A stretch of DNA of 64,000 nucleotides, from positions 7,303,473-7,367,472 of the forward strand of contig OW203724.1 of NCBI GenBank assembly GCA_934045075.1, read 5' to 3'. The first letter of the stretch is position 1, and each line of letters begins with the position of its first letter. Source of the DNA: Yponomeuta sedellus (taxonomy: Eukaryota; Arthropoda; Insecta; Lepidoptera; Yponomeutidae). The translations under genes and the position numbers were made by a program. The notes beneath the pieces are model-generated. The model ran no database searches and had not been told where the DNA came from. It worked only from the letters and a program-made list of their open reading frames with translations. Of the stretch, positions 42,839 through 53,469 are shown in pieces.

Positions 42839-43523
42839 TTTTCATTTCAAATATGAGGAAAATAAAAACTACTTTTTAATATTCAAATCTTAGCATAAAA
42901 GATTTTTTTTTTAATTCCGTCACAGATACATACTGAGTTTTTCACTTGAATGAGTTTTTCCCAATCTAGGGAGGCCATTTTCATTTTCAGCAGCATTTTC
43001 TAACTAATAATCAGATCCAAACACAATGCTACTTTCCGAGTATAAGAAATGAAAAATCTTTTTTCTATCATTCCATTCAGAACCCTTGATTGATTGACTG
43101 AACCCTTGGAATCTGCAAAGTTTGTTGGAAGAAATCTGTTACAGCGATATACTCGACTTTGTGTGAAATAAAGTATAATTAATTAACCTTGTACTCTAAC
43201 TTGACCAATTTTTATTATTTGTTGTTATAGTATAGGGATTAACTACGCAATAACAGACCAAGATTGACACTTGTATGTATTTTTTCGATAGAGCAAAAAC
43301 AAAAATGACGTAAGAAACCGGCCTAGCAATGTATCTGTGCTAAGCCGCGGACAGGGCCAAACCATAAGAGTACCTCGTTGTCAACGGAACCCTAAAATAT
43401 CGGGTTTCTAGTGTCGGTGCCTCCTTTTCTTATACTTTTTGGCCAATTTAGCAGCCTTGGAGCGTGAAAACCTAAAACTTGATAAAAAAATCTTAAAGTA
43501 TAAAGAACTAGGTACGTACTTTT
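42839..43523. other. Intergenic, repeat fragments
   Basis: 42955-43055 matches 1580-1680. The gttggaagaaatctgttacagcgatat at 43123-43149 resembles 24645-24670 (gctggaagaaatctcttacagcgtt). The gtgctaagccgcggac at 43338 matches 12588. Confidence 0.5.
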
Positions 43524-43548
43524 TAGCCTCTAAATAGGTTTTTTCAAA
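43524..43548 (+). mobile_element. 25-bp SINE terminus fragment
   Basis: tttttagcctctaaataggt plus a few T, the same terminus as at 30229 and in the full elements, with no head or body around it. Flanks (ggtacgtac / actacgtagtac) are only roughly repeated. Confidence 0.5.
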
Positions 43549-44196
43549 ACTACGTAGTACTTTGTACTCAGTACTTTATACTCTGAGTAGGAAATGGGTA
43601 ACGGCAAGTGACTTTAAAGATGATCGTTGGCGAAAACACCAAGTGGAGTTTGTGTTTGTACCTTCTACGTTTATTCTATGAGATTTTTTTTATTTATTTA
43701 TCAAAAAGAAGATGTGAATATCCACAATCACATCATTTGCCAGACCGTTAATGCAGGATGTATTTTTAAAATTTAAAGTTCTTGAGATGTTACAGCTTAT
43801 ACGTACATAACTTTAAAATAGCTTATGCGCATTAAATTCGCACACTGTAAAACGATAGACCTAATTATAAAAATGTCCAAGTTGTAGTATTTCTTTGTGA
43901 TTCGCGATACTCATACATATTTATACAGGGTGTCTCATTCAAATCGGTCAGTATGGGAAAGTCTGAAACTATAAGACATACGAAGATCTGTTCTGAGGAA
44001 CCATGTCATCGATTTTAGTAACAAGAAAAACTGCATTCATACAATTTAAAAAACATCTGTACTCCGTTCGGGAATCGAACCCGGTTGTTTTGAAAAAAAA
44101 AACCTACTTACACTATTTCTATTTAGATATCGATTGTGTAGGTCTTAAGCAGTAAATGTCTGTATAGAACATGATGTCTAAAATGAATAACATGCA
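43549..44196. other. Intergenic, possible transposon end
   Basis: 43925-44095 starts tacagggtgtctcattcaaa and contains ggaatcgaacccggttgt, an antisense B-box-like string, so it may be an old repeat. No gene. Confidence 0.35.
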
Positions 44197-44373
44197 TTGT
44201 TAAAATTAAAAAAAATGTGTAAAAGTACGTCAATAAGTACGCCGCAAAAAATGATCATAAATGTTCCAAAAATTGCTAAAATAAGGAGAAAGTGGCTAAC
44301 GCTTGCTAGAAGATGTTCAACATCATTGACATCTACAAGTACCAGCTATTTTTGTGAAGACCACTTTGATGAA
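44197..44373 (+). pseudogene. THAP-domain first exon remnant
   Basis: The frame carries CKSTSISTPQK, VPKIAKIRRKWLTLARRC and YFCEDHFDE, the middle and end of a THAP zinc finger (C2CH; here the CxxH pair is CEDH). THAP fingers bind DNA and are found in P-element-like and other transposases. A gtaagc donor follows at 44374. The upstream Cys of the finger is out of frame (tgc at 44194 or tgt near 44198), so the 5' end is broken. With the minus-strand exon at 44737 it is probably one of two gene starts of a DNA transposon. Confidence 0.55.
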
Positions 44374-44605
44374 GGTAAGCCAAATATTCTAAAAGTATTG
44401 TACGATAAAATTTAAGAGTATGTACTTAGGTACAAAATAGTTTTACAGTCACTTGCACAAGACCGTAAATCTAGTTTAAAAAAAATTTTAACTGGTTTCT
44501 CAATACAAAAAACTATTAAAATTGTACTAAATATAGATTTAAGGAAACTGCGCAAGCGGCCCTTTGACTTTATCCACCAACCATAGGTAGGTATTTCAAA
44601 CGTAC

Positions 44606-44737
44606 TTACAATGACATTTTTACGTTTCTAAGCTCCGCTGCACAAAAATTCTTATTTCGGGCAAAATAACTTGCCACCATCAACGAATCTATCTTCGGTA
44701 AGTTAGAACTACTTCCTTTGATGAATCCAGTCTCCAT
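44606..44737 (-). pseudogene. First-exon-like ORF of a transposon-associated protein
   Basis: From ATG at 44737 the minus strand reads METGFIKGSSSNLPKIDSLM, VASYFARNKNFCAAELRNVK and MSL before a stop. A consensus donor GTAAGT overlaps the end (44611-44606). I recall this type of N-terminus from proteins of lepidopteran transposon-like loci carrying a YqaJ-type nuclease domain, but cannot verify it. The frame points toward the THAP exon, leaving 230 bases between them. Confidence 0.4.
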
Positions 44738-45365
44738 TGTTATAATATTACAATAATATTATAATAATATCGTTGAAATTAGTTCGCCGGTGATACTTTT
44801 GACTACGTGAGCTTGTTTTGTTTAGCGGTCAGTGACGTCACCCGCGCTTTGATTGACGTTCGCATTCACGTGATAATGGGTATTAAATAATGCAATTTAA
44901 ACTATTTTTATTTATTTTATGGCAAATAAATATATTCTTAGAATGTTATTATACGTTTTTAAATACGGTCTTTAATTAAAAAAAAATAACTTAACATGAA
45001 TTGGTAACATGTGTCAACATCCGTATTTTATTCAATAGTCTTTTGTTGAATTTCGAACACAGAATTTAAAGAAACAAAAGACAATTTGGAGCCTGTTGGT
45101 TGATATCAAACAATACTAAGAAAACTTGATTTTATTCCTTTAATTCTTTTGGATTCAATTCTTGAAAGTGTGATTCTTTCTTTGGTTTTGCAAAAACCAT
45201 TACTTATTCTTAACATTAAGGTGAGGTTCTATCAATAATCTATGGATACTTATACACGTTAATTACACATCAAAACCTAAGACCACATTTATCAAAAATG
45301 TTAGCTTGTGCGAGCGTGACAGCATGCTCCGTGTAAGAACGACGATAAACTTAACTAGTATTTTT
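44738..45365. other. Intergenic, promoter-like at left
   Basis: 44815-44880 (agcggtcagtgacgtcaccc, gcgctttgattgacgttcgc) is GC-rich with a CRE-like tgacgtca and may be the 5' region of the minus-strand frame. The rest is AT-rich with nothing named. Confidence 0.35.
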
Positions 45366-45515
45366 TTGTGTAGCCTATAAACGTCCTCCTACTGGTCACA
45401 GGCCTTCTCCCAAAAAGAGAGTATGGGCTTAATTACCACGCGTGCCCACCGCAGATTAGCAACTTCAAGCGCTGAGGTAATCGAACACATCAGACACCCA
45501 GGTTTCCAGTAATAT
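45366..45515 (-). mobile_element. SINE 3' part (caatgactttg family)
   Basis: Antisense: gtgtagcctataaacgtcct ... cacgcgtgcccaccgcagat ... ttcaagcgctgaggtaat. Confidence 0.65.
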
Positions 45516-45657
45516 ATTTTTCCTTATTTCAGATAGTTTTGAAAGGTATAAAGATGATCAGTCGACACCTGATCAGTCCTTACATTTTTTGGCAAGGTTT
45601 TTCTCGATGTAACTGAGTATAATGGTAACTAGAATACTCCTCTAAAATAGCACTTAA

Positions 45658-46001
45658 AGGTGATCGCACATTTATCATCAAAGGACACACCGCACGCGCT
45701 GAACGCGCCGCATTTCTTGATGGCCTCGCACATTCGCGCCGTACGCATCGTACGCAAACAGAATCTTCTTCTTCTTCTTCAGGCTATATTATGTAGTCCA
45801 CTGCTGGACATAGCATCATCTCTAGACGTCATCAGAATGCTTTCTTAAAATGTGGATGCTTCGCGCACTTCAAACAATGCGGCACGTACGGTGCGGGTGA
45901 AGCGTGTGAGGGTTCAAATCATTGTAACGAATTCTAAAATGCTGCGAGTTCGGCGTTCGGCACGAGCAGCGCACACGTTGCTGACAAATGTGCGATCACC
46001 T
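45658..46001. mobile_element. MITE with Harbinger-like ends and TAA target site
   Basis: The perfect 16-bp terminal inverted repeat AGGTGATCGCACATTT lies at 45658 on and 46001 back, flanked by TAA (45655-45657, 46002-46004). A 3-bp TWA duplication is typical of PIF/Harbinger. CpG-rich subterminal sequence lies on both sides. A (ttc)n tract and a gtccactgctggacatagc repeat piece (45795) sit in the middle. No transposase. Confidence 0.75.
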
Positions 46002-46448
46002 TAAACTGGCCGTAATAGGAACTCAAGATTTCCTAGGATAATCGCGAAAGTGTTTTATAGTTCTCTAATATCCGACTTTTTGTTACCATCCCACGATATT
46101 TTCAATGTCCTCTCTACCTACGACACATGCATAAACATATGCGCCACTTTTGCTATCAACACATTTGACGCATTTGCGCGGCGACGCGTCGGCGCGGCAG
46201 CGCGGCGCGCCGTGATGTGAATCTTATTGCGAGTAACAACATAATATCAATAAAACGAGGCGTCCGTCATCGTTACTCAAATCAGAATGCGTTTGCGACA
46301 CTCCTCCGAGAGGAACAGAAGGTGCGCCCGCGCTTCTGGCATGTACTAAGGTCTAGATTCGTTTAAAATGTTACCCCGGATGGTTAGACCTGGGTCGCGG
46401 CCTCCTGGTAACCATCCGGCACACACTCACCAAGCCAATGGGAACTTA
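46002..46448. other. Intergenic, with CpG-rich core
   Basis: 46165-46220 is dominated by gcgcggcgacgcgtcggcgc, and 46255-46345 is moderately GC-rich. It could be a promoter or leader exon. No recognisable protein in any frame. Confidence 0.3.
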
Positions 46449-46456
46449 CATAAAAC

Positions 46457-46953
46457 TAGGAGTGGGTCGTTGTCCGATTTTTCGACGACGAAACGCAACC
46501 GTTTTTTCTGGAACGAAAACAGGTCCTCGAAACGGTCCTCGTTCGCAACTGGTTTCATTGTATGCGAACGAGCTAGTCGCAGAGGACGGTCAAACGAGTG
46601 CGAACGAGACGAAATCACGAAACATCGGAAAAAATAAGTTGTTTTACACGATATTCGACTGTATACTCATAGACATAAAGATTACTTTATTGTATCACAG
46701 ACCAAAACGAACGGAACGAGCAAGGAGCCGACGACGACGTCGCAATGATCTCATTACGTTCTAGGCTCTATTAATATAGCACTAAAGGACATATCCGCGT
46801 CAAATAATCTAAGGACTGGTCTCGCGACGAACGAACGCTGGCACTGCTTTAGAGTCTCTGGCACTGCTTTATAATGAAACGTAAAACGGTCCTATCGTCG
46901 CGGAACACAAAACGGTCTTATAAAACGGTTCGTCTTTGCAACGATCACTCCTA
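46457..46953. mobile_element. hAT-like MITE with 8-bp target duplication
   Basis: Ends TAGGAGTGGGTCGTTG (46457 on) and CAACGATCACTCCTA (to 46953) are inverted. They are flanked by CATAAAAC (46449-46456) and CATAAAAG (46954-46961), an 8-bp duplication with one mismatch. The interior has repeated cgaac and acggtcct words and no transposase. Confidence 0.7.
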
Positions 46954-46987
46954 CATAAAAGACAATAGACAAATTTGACTATCGTTT

Positions 46988-47159
46988 GTAGCCGCGACTG
47001 CCTGAGTGATCTTAAACGATCACGAAGATTAGCAACATAGGACGCGTTCAGTGCATGGATGGGTAACCGGCTATGACTAACACTAGTGGCATTTTTCTGA
47101 GCGGTTCCGTGCTTCGCAAGGCACGCTAAGCGGTTGGTGCCGGCTGCCGTCGTGGGCAT
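46988..47159 (+). mobile_element. 5S-rRNA-derived SINE, head and first body part
   Basis: The head (47005-47075) is strikingly 5S-like: aacgatcacgaagattagca, then gcgttcagtgcatggatggg and taacc. The body stops after gttggtgccggctgcc. Confidence 0.85.
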
Positions 47160-47811
47160 CCTACGCTGTGTTTGCAGGTCCGTGGTCTCAACTCAAAACC
47201 CTTAACACTTAAAATAATTGAAGAAGTAAAAAATTAACTCGTTTGTGCAAGGGATAGAATTGGAAGGAGTAGCATTTTATGCTGGATAAGTATCATAGAA
47301 ATCCTCATTAGAATTAGAAAGAAATCCAAATTATATCGTGTATTGCGCCTCTTATGATATTGTGATTGTCTATCTGTGGGAAATGCTGAGGAATTGGCAA
47401 AGTGTCCTTGTTAATTCTAATATTTTTTCTCTATTTGCTGGCAACGGCACTACCAGCGGTACTACTAGCAGTGTCGTTGCCAATCAACGACACTGCCGCG
47501 CCCATTTTAGATCAAATTGTACAGCCAACACTACAAAGTTCAGAAATTTAAGGGTTTATTTACCTGTGTAAATCGTGAAATAAAAGCAACGGCAATCTTA
47601 AGAAATGTCATTATTTATCTATAACTAAATAAAACCAAACTTATTTACACAAACCACTAATTGGAAAAACGTAAATCATACGTCTCCTTAACTTTTTTAC
47701 TAACAAAATAAAAATTTGGGTTATTAATAACTTTCATGGCTACAAACGGCGTAAAAATATCAATTGACCGATAACTAGATACAGTGTGACTGTATCATCA
47801 TGATGGTTTTA
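47160..47811. other. Intergenic
   Basis: The words ggcaacggcactaccagcgg and actagcagtgtcgttgcc (47440-47482) form an imperfect hairpin. A small frame at 47338-47571 around it is not convincing as a gene. Confidence 0.4.
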
Positions 47812-48003
47812 CATCGGAATGATATCACTGTACCCACATGATTATACTATTTTTAATGCACTAACCCGTGCTAAGGAAAAATTTAAAAAAAACCTATTTA
47901 GAGGCTAAAAATTTCACCCATGCCGGGATTCGAACCCGCAACCTCTGGCTATCCGTGCCAGCGCTCTACCAATTGAGCCAATGGGCGACTCACCGGCATC
48001 AAT
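47812..48003 (-). mobile_element. tRNA-headed SINE (cctctaaatagg family), truncated
   Basis: The antisense tRNA-like head (cacccatgccgggattcgaa to gagccaatgggc, 47916-47987) with the same C33-type anticodon loop. The body is ctaacccgtgctaagg and ccacatgattatactatttt. The 5' linker stops after actcaccggcatca. Confidence 0.8.
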
Positions 48004-48486
48004 TTAAGTTTGTCAATTCTGTTTTTTCTCCTTGAGTAAATAAAATAAAAAAAATTTAAAATTAAAATCCTTTCAGCAGCAGCCTCCATATTGCAGCTGC
48101 TGGTGAGTAAATGTTCCTAATGTACTGCTCATATTTTGTATGTCCATGTTACGTCGCTTAAGTTAAATTACAACAAAATAGTACTTAAAAACAACAGCAT
48201 TCTCCTAGCTCCACGCACTTTTATTATGTGTATGGTGTGCAATATAGAGTTTCATATGGGTTTATACACAGCATTAGGCTTGATTTTTGGTCTGGACAGA
48301 TAAATAATTCAGCCTTTCTGTATTACCTATGAACTTACCTACAAAAGAAAACTTGTCTACCTCAACTTGATGCCTGGTTGCTGGCGCTGCAGGCTGCTAA
48401 AGTAAAGAATTACGTATGCCGTTCACGATTGAAATCTAAATATTTACATAATGATAATATAATTTGTGAATTATGTGCTGAAAATA
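48004..48486. other. Intergenic
   Basis: AT-rich with one ctgctggcgctgcaggctgc patch; nothing recognised. Confidence 0.35.
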
Positions 48487-48759
48487 TTATAAGCAAACAT
48501 ATGCAAATACACGCTCTAGCCGCGGCATAGGTACATACTCTACGCATGATTGTGGATTTATAAATGTTTTGTGTTTGTAATAAAGTATTCCTAAAGTTTG
48601 TAAAAACAATACTTTTCGCTTATCATCATGCTCTGAAATTGCTAATTTGTGCAGGATATAGACTGCACTAAATCGATTTTTGTGCACAACCGCAATAACA
48701 TAGCTTCTCATAAATGTATCTATATTAAGGCAAAGAAAATGAGCCATACAACCAAACAC
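48487..48759 (-). CDS. Unrecognised 90-codon ORF
   Basis: The minus-strand frame MFGCMAHFLCLNIDTFMRSY ... DDKRKVLFLQTLGILYYK ... EYVPMPRLERVFAYVCL has a plausible, non-repetitive composition. I do not recognise the family and see no splice sites or upstream exon. It may be a transposon relic. Confidence 0.2.
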   Translation of the reverse strand: MFGCMAHFLCLNIDTFMRSYVIAVVHKNRFSAVYILHKLAISEHDDKRKVLFLQTLGILYYKHKTFINPQSCVEYVPMPRLERVFAYVCL

Positions 48760-48839
48760 AATAAAAAGTTCATAGATAGAATTTGTTATTTTATAATATT
48801 AACTTTAATTTATTTGCCTTATGTGTTATTTAGAGACCT

Positions 48840-49160
48840 ACACTTTTTTAATTCACAAACTTAGTGCACACGATGTTTTAAATGCAATTTACTTTATCCT
48901 CTAGAGAATAAAAACGGCTTTTCCACTCAGATGTTGAAGATTAAAAATACTCTTTCCAAGATGGTGGGATGAAAAAAACGTTTACAATCACAAAATAGGT
49001 ACACTTTTTTAATTGACAAACTTAGTGCACACGATGTTCTAAATTCAATTTACTTTATCCTCTAGAGAATAAAAACTGCTTTTCCACTCAGATATTGAAG
49101 ATTAAAAATTCTCTTTCCTTGATTAAGGGGTGAAAAATTAATTTCATAGTAGGCTGTACA
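48840..49160. repeat. 161-bp tandem duplication
   Basis: Two direct copies begin at 48840 and 49001 (acttttttaatt-acaaactt, agtgcacacgatgtt, ctttatcctctagagaataa, cttttccactcagat). They are clearly related but diverged at scattered positions. Confidence 0.85.
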
Positions 49161-49781
49161 TGTCTGCAGACCAAGCCTAATTTAATAGTAGGATGTATAG
49201 GTACCTAATACTAACTTGTGATAAATGTAATAACTTTTATATGGGCATGGCCTGAAATAAACGATTTATTATTATTATAGGTCTGCAGCCAATCTGTAGC
49301 CCAAGCCTATTATCAATGTCGTAAGATTTTAAAAAATAGCGGCGGGAAACAGGTCTTGTTTTTTCACTTTTTCATTATACTACTGTTTTATTTTCTCGCA
49401 ATCGAAGTGAAAACCAGGGATTATAACTCGTTCACAAAACCATTTTATCCTCGACATTACTATCCTGCTAAAAGTCTCTGATAAAAAGGCTTCGTTTTGT
49501 GCACTTGTAAAATCTACTATTGATGCATAGAACTTTCGGACAAAAACTCGTTGTCGCTAGTTTCGCGTGTCGCGATATTGGTACACGACGACCGAATCTG
49601 GAGTCTCTAGTGCCGATGGCGGCTCCGGCGGGACACTTGGCGCTGGCGAGGTTTTTACGGCAGGTATATGGGTAGACCTGCCATGGGTAGAATTGCCTGA
49701 TGGTCCAACGATGTGGTCAGATAGCCAGGGAGCCCGTGCATGCCAATAGTAAGAGACCGCGGACTATAGCGTGATGGGGAA
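49161..49781. other. Intergenic
   Basis: 49560-49750 is GC-richer and open on the + strand (SRYWYTTTESGVSSADGGSG) but unrecognised. It could be the decayed 5' part of the LINE that follows. Confidence 0.35.
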
Positions 49782-51123
49782 AAGGCCTATTGCCATCAGT
49801 AAGTGAAAGACCTACGTCCTGTGAGTATTTTGCCATTTCTCTCCAAAATATTGGAAAAGGTAGTAACAAACGGTTACCTATCTGGAGCAAAATCACATTC
49901 TGCCAGAATTTCAATCTGGATTCAGAAAGGGCAGAAGCACGAATACTGCGCTATTGGATGTCATAGATAATGTTCTTTCTGCACGTGATAAAAGTCAGGG
50001 AACTATATTGGCATAAATATAAATCTTATGCTGTCAAAGCTCTCTTATTATGGGTTCGATAGCAGTACAGTGCGGTGGTTCGACAGCTATCTCAGTCGGA
50101 GAAGACAGCAAGTCATCTTGGATAGGTACGACGGCACTAGTCTTAAGTCTACACCTTCCCCTACTTGTTACGGCGTGCCACAGATCGATATTGGGACCGC
50201 TCCTCTTTATATTGTATAGTGGTGACGTAACGCAAACCATAAAAAACTGTCGTTACCACATGTACGCTGATGACCTACAAATATACATTGCGTGTAATCC
50301 CAAAAACGTCGGTGAGGCAGCTAGGGCACTAAATGGTGATCTGGAATGGATTTCTATATGGGCAGCCAGGAATGCTCTTGTCCTAAACCCTACAAAATCC
50401 AAATTTATGATTCTTGGAAGCAGTAATCAAATTCGTGAGATTTCACTGGGTCATCCTTCTATTCGCGTGGGGTCGGTACAGGTGGAACGAGTGCATGAGG
50501 CTAGAAACATGGGAGTCATAATAGATGAAGAACTACGCTTTGAAAGTCACGTTGCGGAATTAGCAAGGTCCTGTTTTTATCGTCTCAGTGTCGTGTATCG
50601 CATACGAGATGTTTTAAGTCAGGATCTTCGTATCAGACTATGTGAGGCGCTTATGCTGTCAAAGCTAAATTACTGCATTTCCGTTTACGGGCCTTGTCTA
50701 TACGCAAAAACTATGCGTGTCATCCAAAGGATACAAAATGCTTGTGCTCGCTTTTGTTTCCGTATCCCATCGCGAACACATATAACTCCGTTTTTAAATA
50801 GCGCTAACATCTTAAATATGAAGAGTAGACTAAACTTGCATCTGGCTTGTCTTATGTTCGGCGTGGTAAAATATAGGAATCCTAGTTACTTGTATAGTAA
50901 GTTGGAGTAGTCTAGCTCGTCGTATAGTCAACGGGTTGGCAAGTAAGCCTGCATCTTATGCCCAGAGCACAAAACCGCAGCTTTTAGGGGCAGTTTTAAA
51001 TACGCGGCCACGAAATGCTGGAACAATATCCCACCACCTTTTGGTCATTTAAATTCAAAATATTCCTTTAAGTTGAGACTTAAATCGCACTTAATCACGT
51101 TGCAAAAATCTTTTACCGGCTAA
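49782..51123 (+). pseudogene. Non-LTR retrotransposon (CR1/Jockey-like) reverse transcriptase, dead copy
   Basis: Reverse transcriptase of a LINE, which would copy its own RNA at the insertion site. Starting with LRPVSILPFLSKILEKVV (about 49808) the RT blocks appear in order across frame changes: FQSGFRKGRSTNTALLDVI (about 49910), LSYYGFDSSTVRWFDSYLSR (about 50037), LFILYSGDVT and MYADDLQIYI (YADD at 50263-50274), then NALVLNPTKSKFMILGS. The longest open frame is 50050-50910. The block holding the first catalytic Asp (normally before SRAFD) is missing near 50010, and the VPQGS-ILGP block is disrupted. The C-terminal end CWNNIPPPFGHLNSKYSFKL is in another frame and stops at 51123. Confidence 0.8.
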
Positions 51124-52446
51124 TATCACTTTTTCTGTAACAGCCTGATAAAACCTGCTTGAAAAACTATGTTGTGTCTGTGTCTGTTGTGGTATATTAT
51201 ATTTCTTACTGTATACTGGATAAGGACAATGGACAAATGCTATACTAATCTAATCTTAGAGTTAACTTGATCATTCTAAACCCTGTTTTTGGTATTATTA
51301 AGCGTTGAACTGATTTTGGGCTCCGTACATATTTATCTAAATAATTTTAATGTTAATATGTATAACTTGCCTAAGTCTGCGGAGGAACGGCACGAAGTTT
51401 AGTCTTGTGTAATTTTATTAATTTCCACATGCAAGAGCATGTTTCCATGTATCGTCACGGGTCTTTGTGCTGCTGGAATACTCGTGACTGTCTCTCAAAA
51501 GGGTCTTGCTGAAAACCAGCGTTGCAGATTTTATCTGTAGCACATGCTGAGCCCAGTCACCTTTTTATATCCAGGACACACATTGCCGCGCTTACTGATT
51601 GAGAATTTTGATCGAGAATTGCATGTTTCTTGATGCAAGTGTGTTTTAATCAAAATTGGGTGTAAATCTTAATTTCACCCAAATATTTTAATGTGTTTCG
51701 TGTATGAGTTTTCTTTTTTTGTGTTTAGTATTATTTCATCCAAATGTTTAATGTGTGTCTTGTATATGAATAATAATTATCTCATCTTATCTCAGTAGGG
51801 AAAGGTGAGTTGATGATGATGATGACGACGAGTCAGGTAAAAAAAACATGATAATTAAAATATACGCCGTATAAGTAGTCTGGTAGAGATTTTCGAGGGA
51901 AATACTTTACACGGTATAAATACCTTTTACTGCGTTTATGGGGTGTTTTAAGGGAATCGTGTTCTCTTGTTAACATAACACCGTTAATCTCGATAAACCT
52001 TTGCCGCTTCAGTATTAAATCGGTCCTTCTTACCTTGCCCTTCGCTTTTACAGCCTTATTCATATTAGTTCCTTGTCAGCCATCTGTACACTCCTACTTT
52101 ATCTATATTTAAGCTGTTGTATCTGGGTATCAATGAAGATTATTTATTATTATTATAATTTCGTTTGTCAGGACCGTTACGTAGCCAGTGGAAAATTCTG
52201 GTCTCTTCCTACCCCTCCGGGATTCAGATGTGAGTTTAAGTATGTATTTTGGTATTTCTTAATGACTTGCGGTACTTGTACATAGTTATATATTAAACGA
52301 GTCTAACTCAGACTAAATTCTGGTCCAAGTCTGTAACCGCGCCACTTCAGTCTGCCTGTGACCACGGAATCTGCAACGCAGCCGAAACGTGGGGAATTAA
52401 GCTAATAACGTTTTACCTAGAATCCCAAATTAAGCTAGAATCGCTC
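51124..52446. other. LINE 3' region and intergenic
   Basis: 51124-51450 is probably the 3' UTR of the LINE. Short tandem phrases are at 51660-51780 (caccca/atccaaatrtttaatgtgt). No gene seen. Confidence 0.4.
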
Positions 52447-52449
52447 GCA

Positions 52450-52810
52450 TCCCCAGCTGCTTGAGCGATCTAAAGCGATCACGAAGGTTAAGCAACACAG
52501 GGCACGTTCAGTGCATGGATGGATAAGCCGTCTATGACTAACGCTAGTGGAATTTTTCCGAGCGATTCCGTGCTTTGCAAGGCACGTTAAGTAGTTGGTG
52601 CCGGCTGCCTTCAATAGTTGGCAGTCGTTAAGCCAAGTCAGAGGCCTTAGGGTGGCTTGAAAAACTTCTGACAGTAAGACCAGCCACTAGTCTTGCAAGC
52701 CTACACCAATCGGGACTTGGCCCCCGTGGTGGAGTATGGCCTATACCTTCCTCAGGGAAGAGTAGACCCGTGCCCCTCGGTGGGGACATAATGAGTTGAT
52801 GATGATGATT
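52450..52810 (+). mobile_element. 5S-rRNA-derived SINE, full length with (GAT)n tail
   Basis: Head gcgatcacgaaggttaagca, then cgttcagtgcatggatgg (5S control region). The whole body is present, then tggggacataatgagttgat and a gatgatgatgatt tail. This is the most complete copy in the window. Confidence 0.85.
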
Positions 52811-52837
52811 GACCTTTTACCTAATCCTATCCTACTA

Positions 52838-53435
52838 ATATCATAAACGCGAAAGTTTGTAAGTATGAATGAATGTTCGTCACTCTTTTACGTAAAAACT
52901 ACCGAATGGATTTTAATGAAACTTTACAATAATAAGTATAGCTTATTATACAGAAATACATAGGCTACAATTTATAAAGATATTGTGTGAATTGTCAAAA
53001 AATATGACGATTTTAATTTTTTCCTACTTGACTTACGTGTCACGTAGAAGAAAACATCTACCATCTGCGAGCTATTCCGGCGTGCGCTGCCAAAACCGCT
53101 ACAGTTACACGTTTGTAATATGATGGATGTGTTTAAAAAAATCGTTTAATATATTTTATAGGAGCATACTGCAGTAGCTGCCTATATGCCTAGTGATTGG
53201 GCCTCCGCAGTGCTTTGTTACCGTATTTCTTATGTGGTCAACATTGTTACGTCATTATAGTGTGACTGTAACATCTCAATATTGTCAGACTGTTTTATTT
53301 TTCAAATGCGACCTAAAAATTATTAATGTATAATTTTACATAATGTTAGTTCTTTTCTACGCCACGCTGATACCTATAAGCTACTCGAAATACTAATCCT
53401 GCGCAGACGAAGTCGCGGGCACCAGCTAGTACCTA
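52838..53435 (+). repeat. Dispersed repeat B
   Basis: cataaacgcgaaagtttgta ... cataggctacaatttata ... ttctacgccacgctgatacc ... gcgcagacgaagtcgcgggc and accagctagt. The middle (53140-53340) is unlike the 41.2-kb copy. Confidence 0.6.
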
Positions 53436-53469
53436 ATAATCCCGATTACACCCGTTTAATATATAACTA

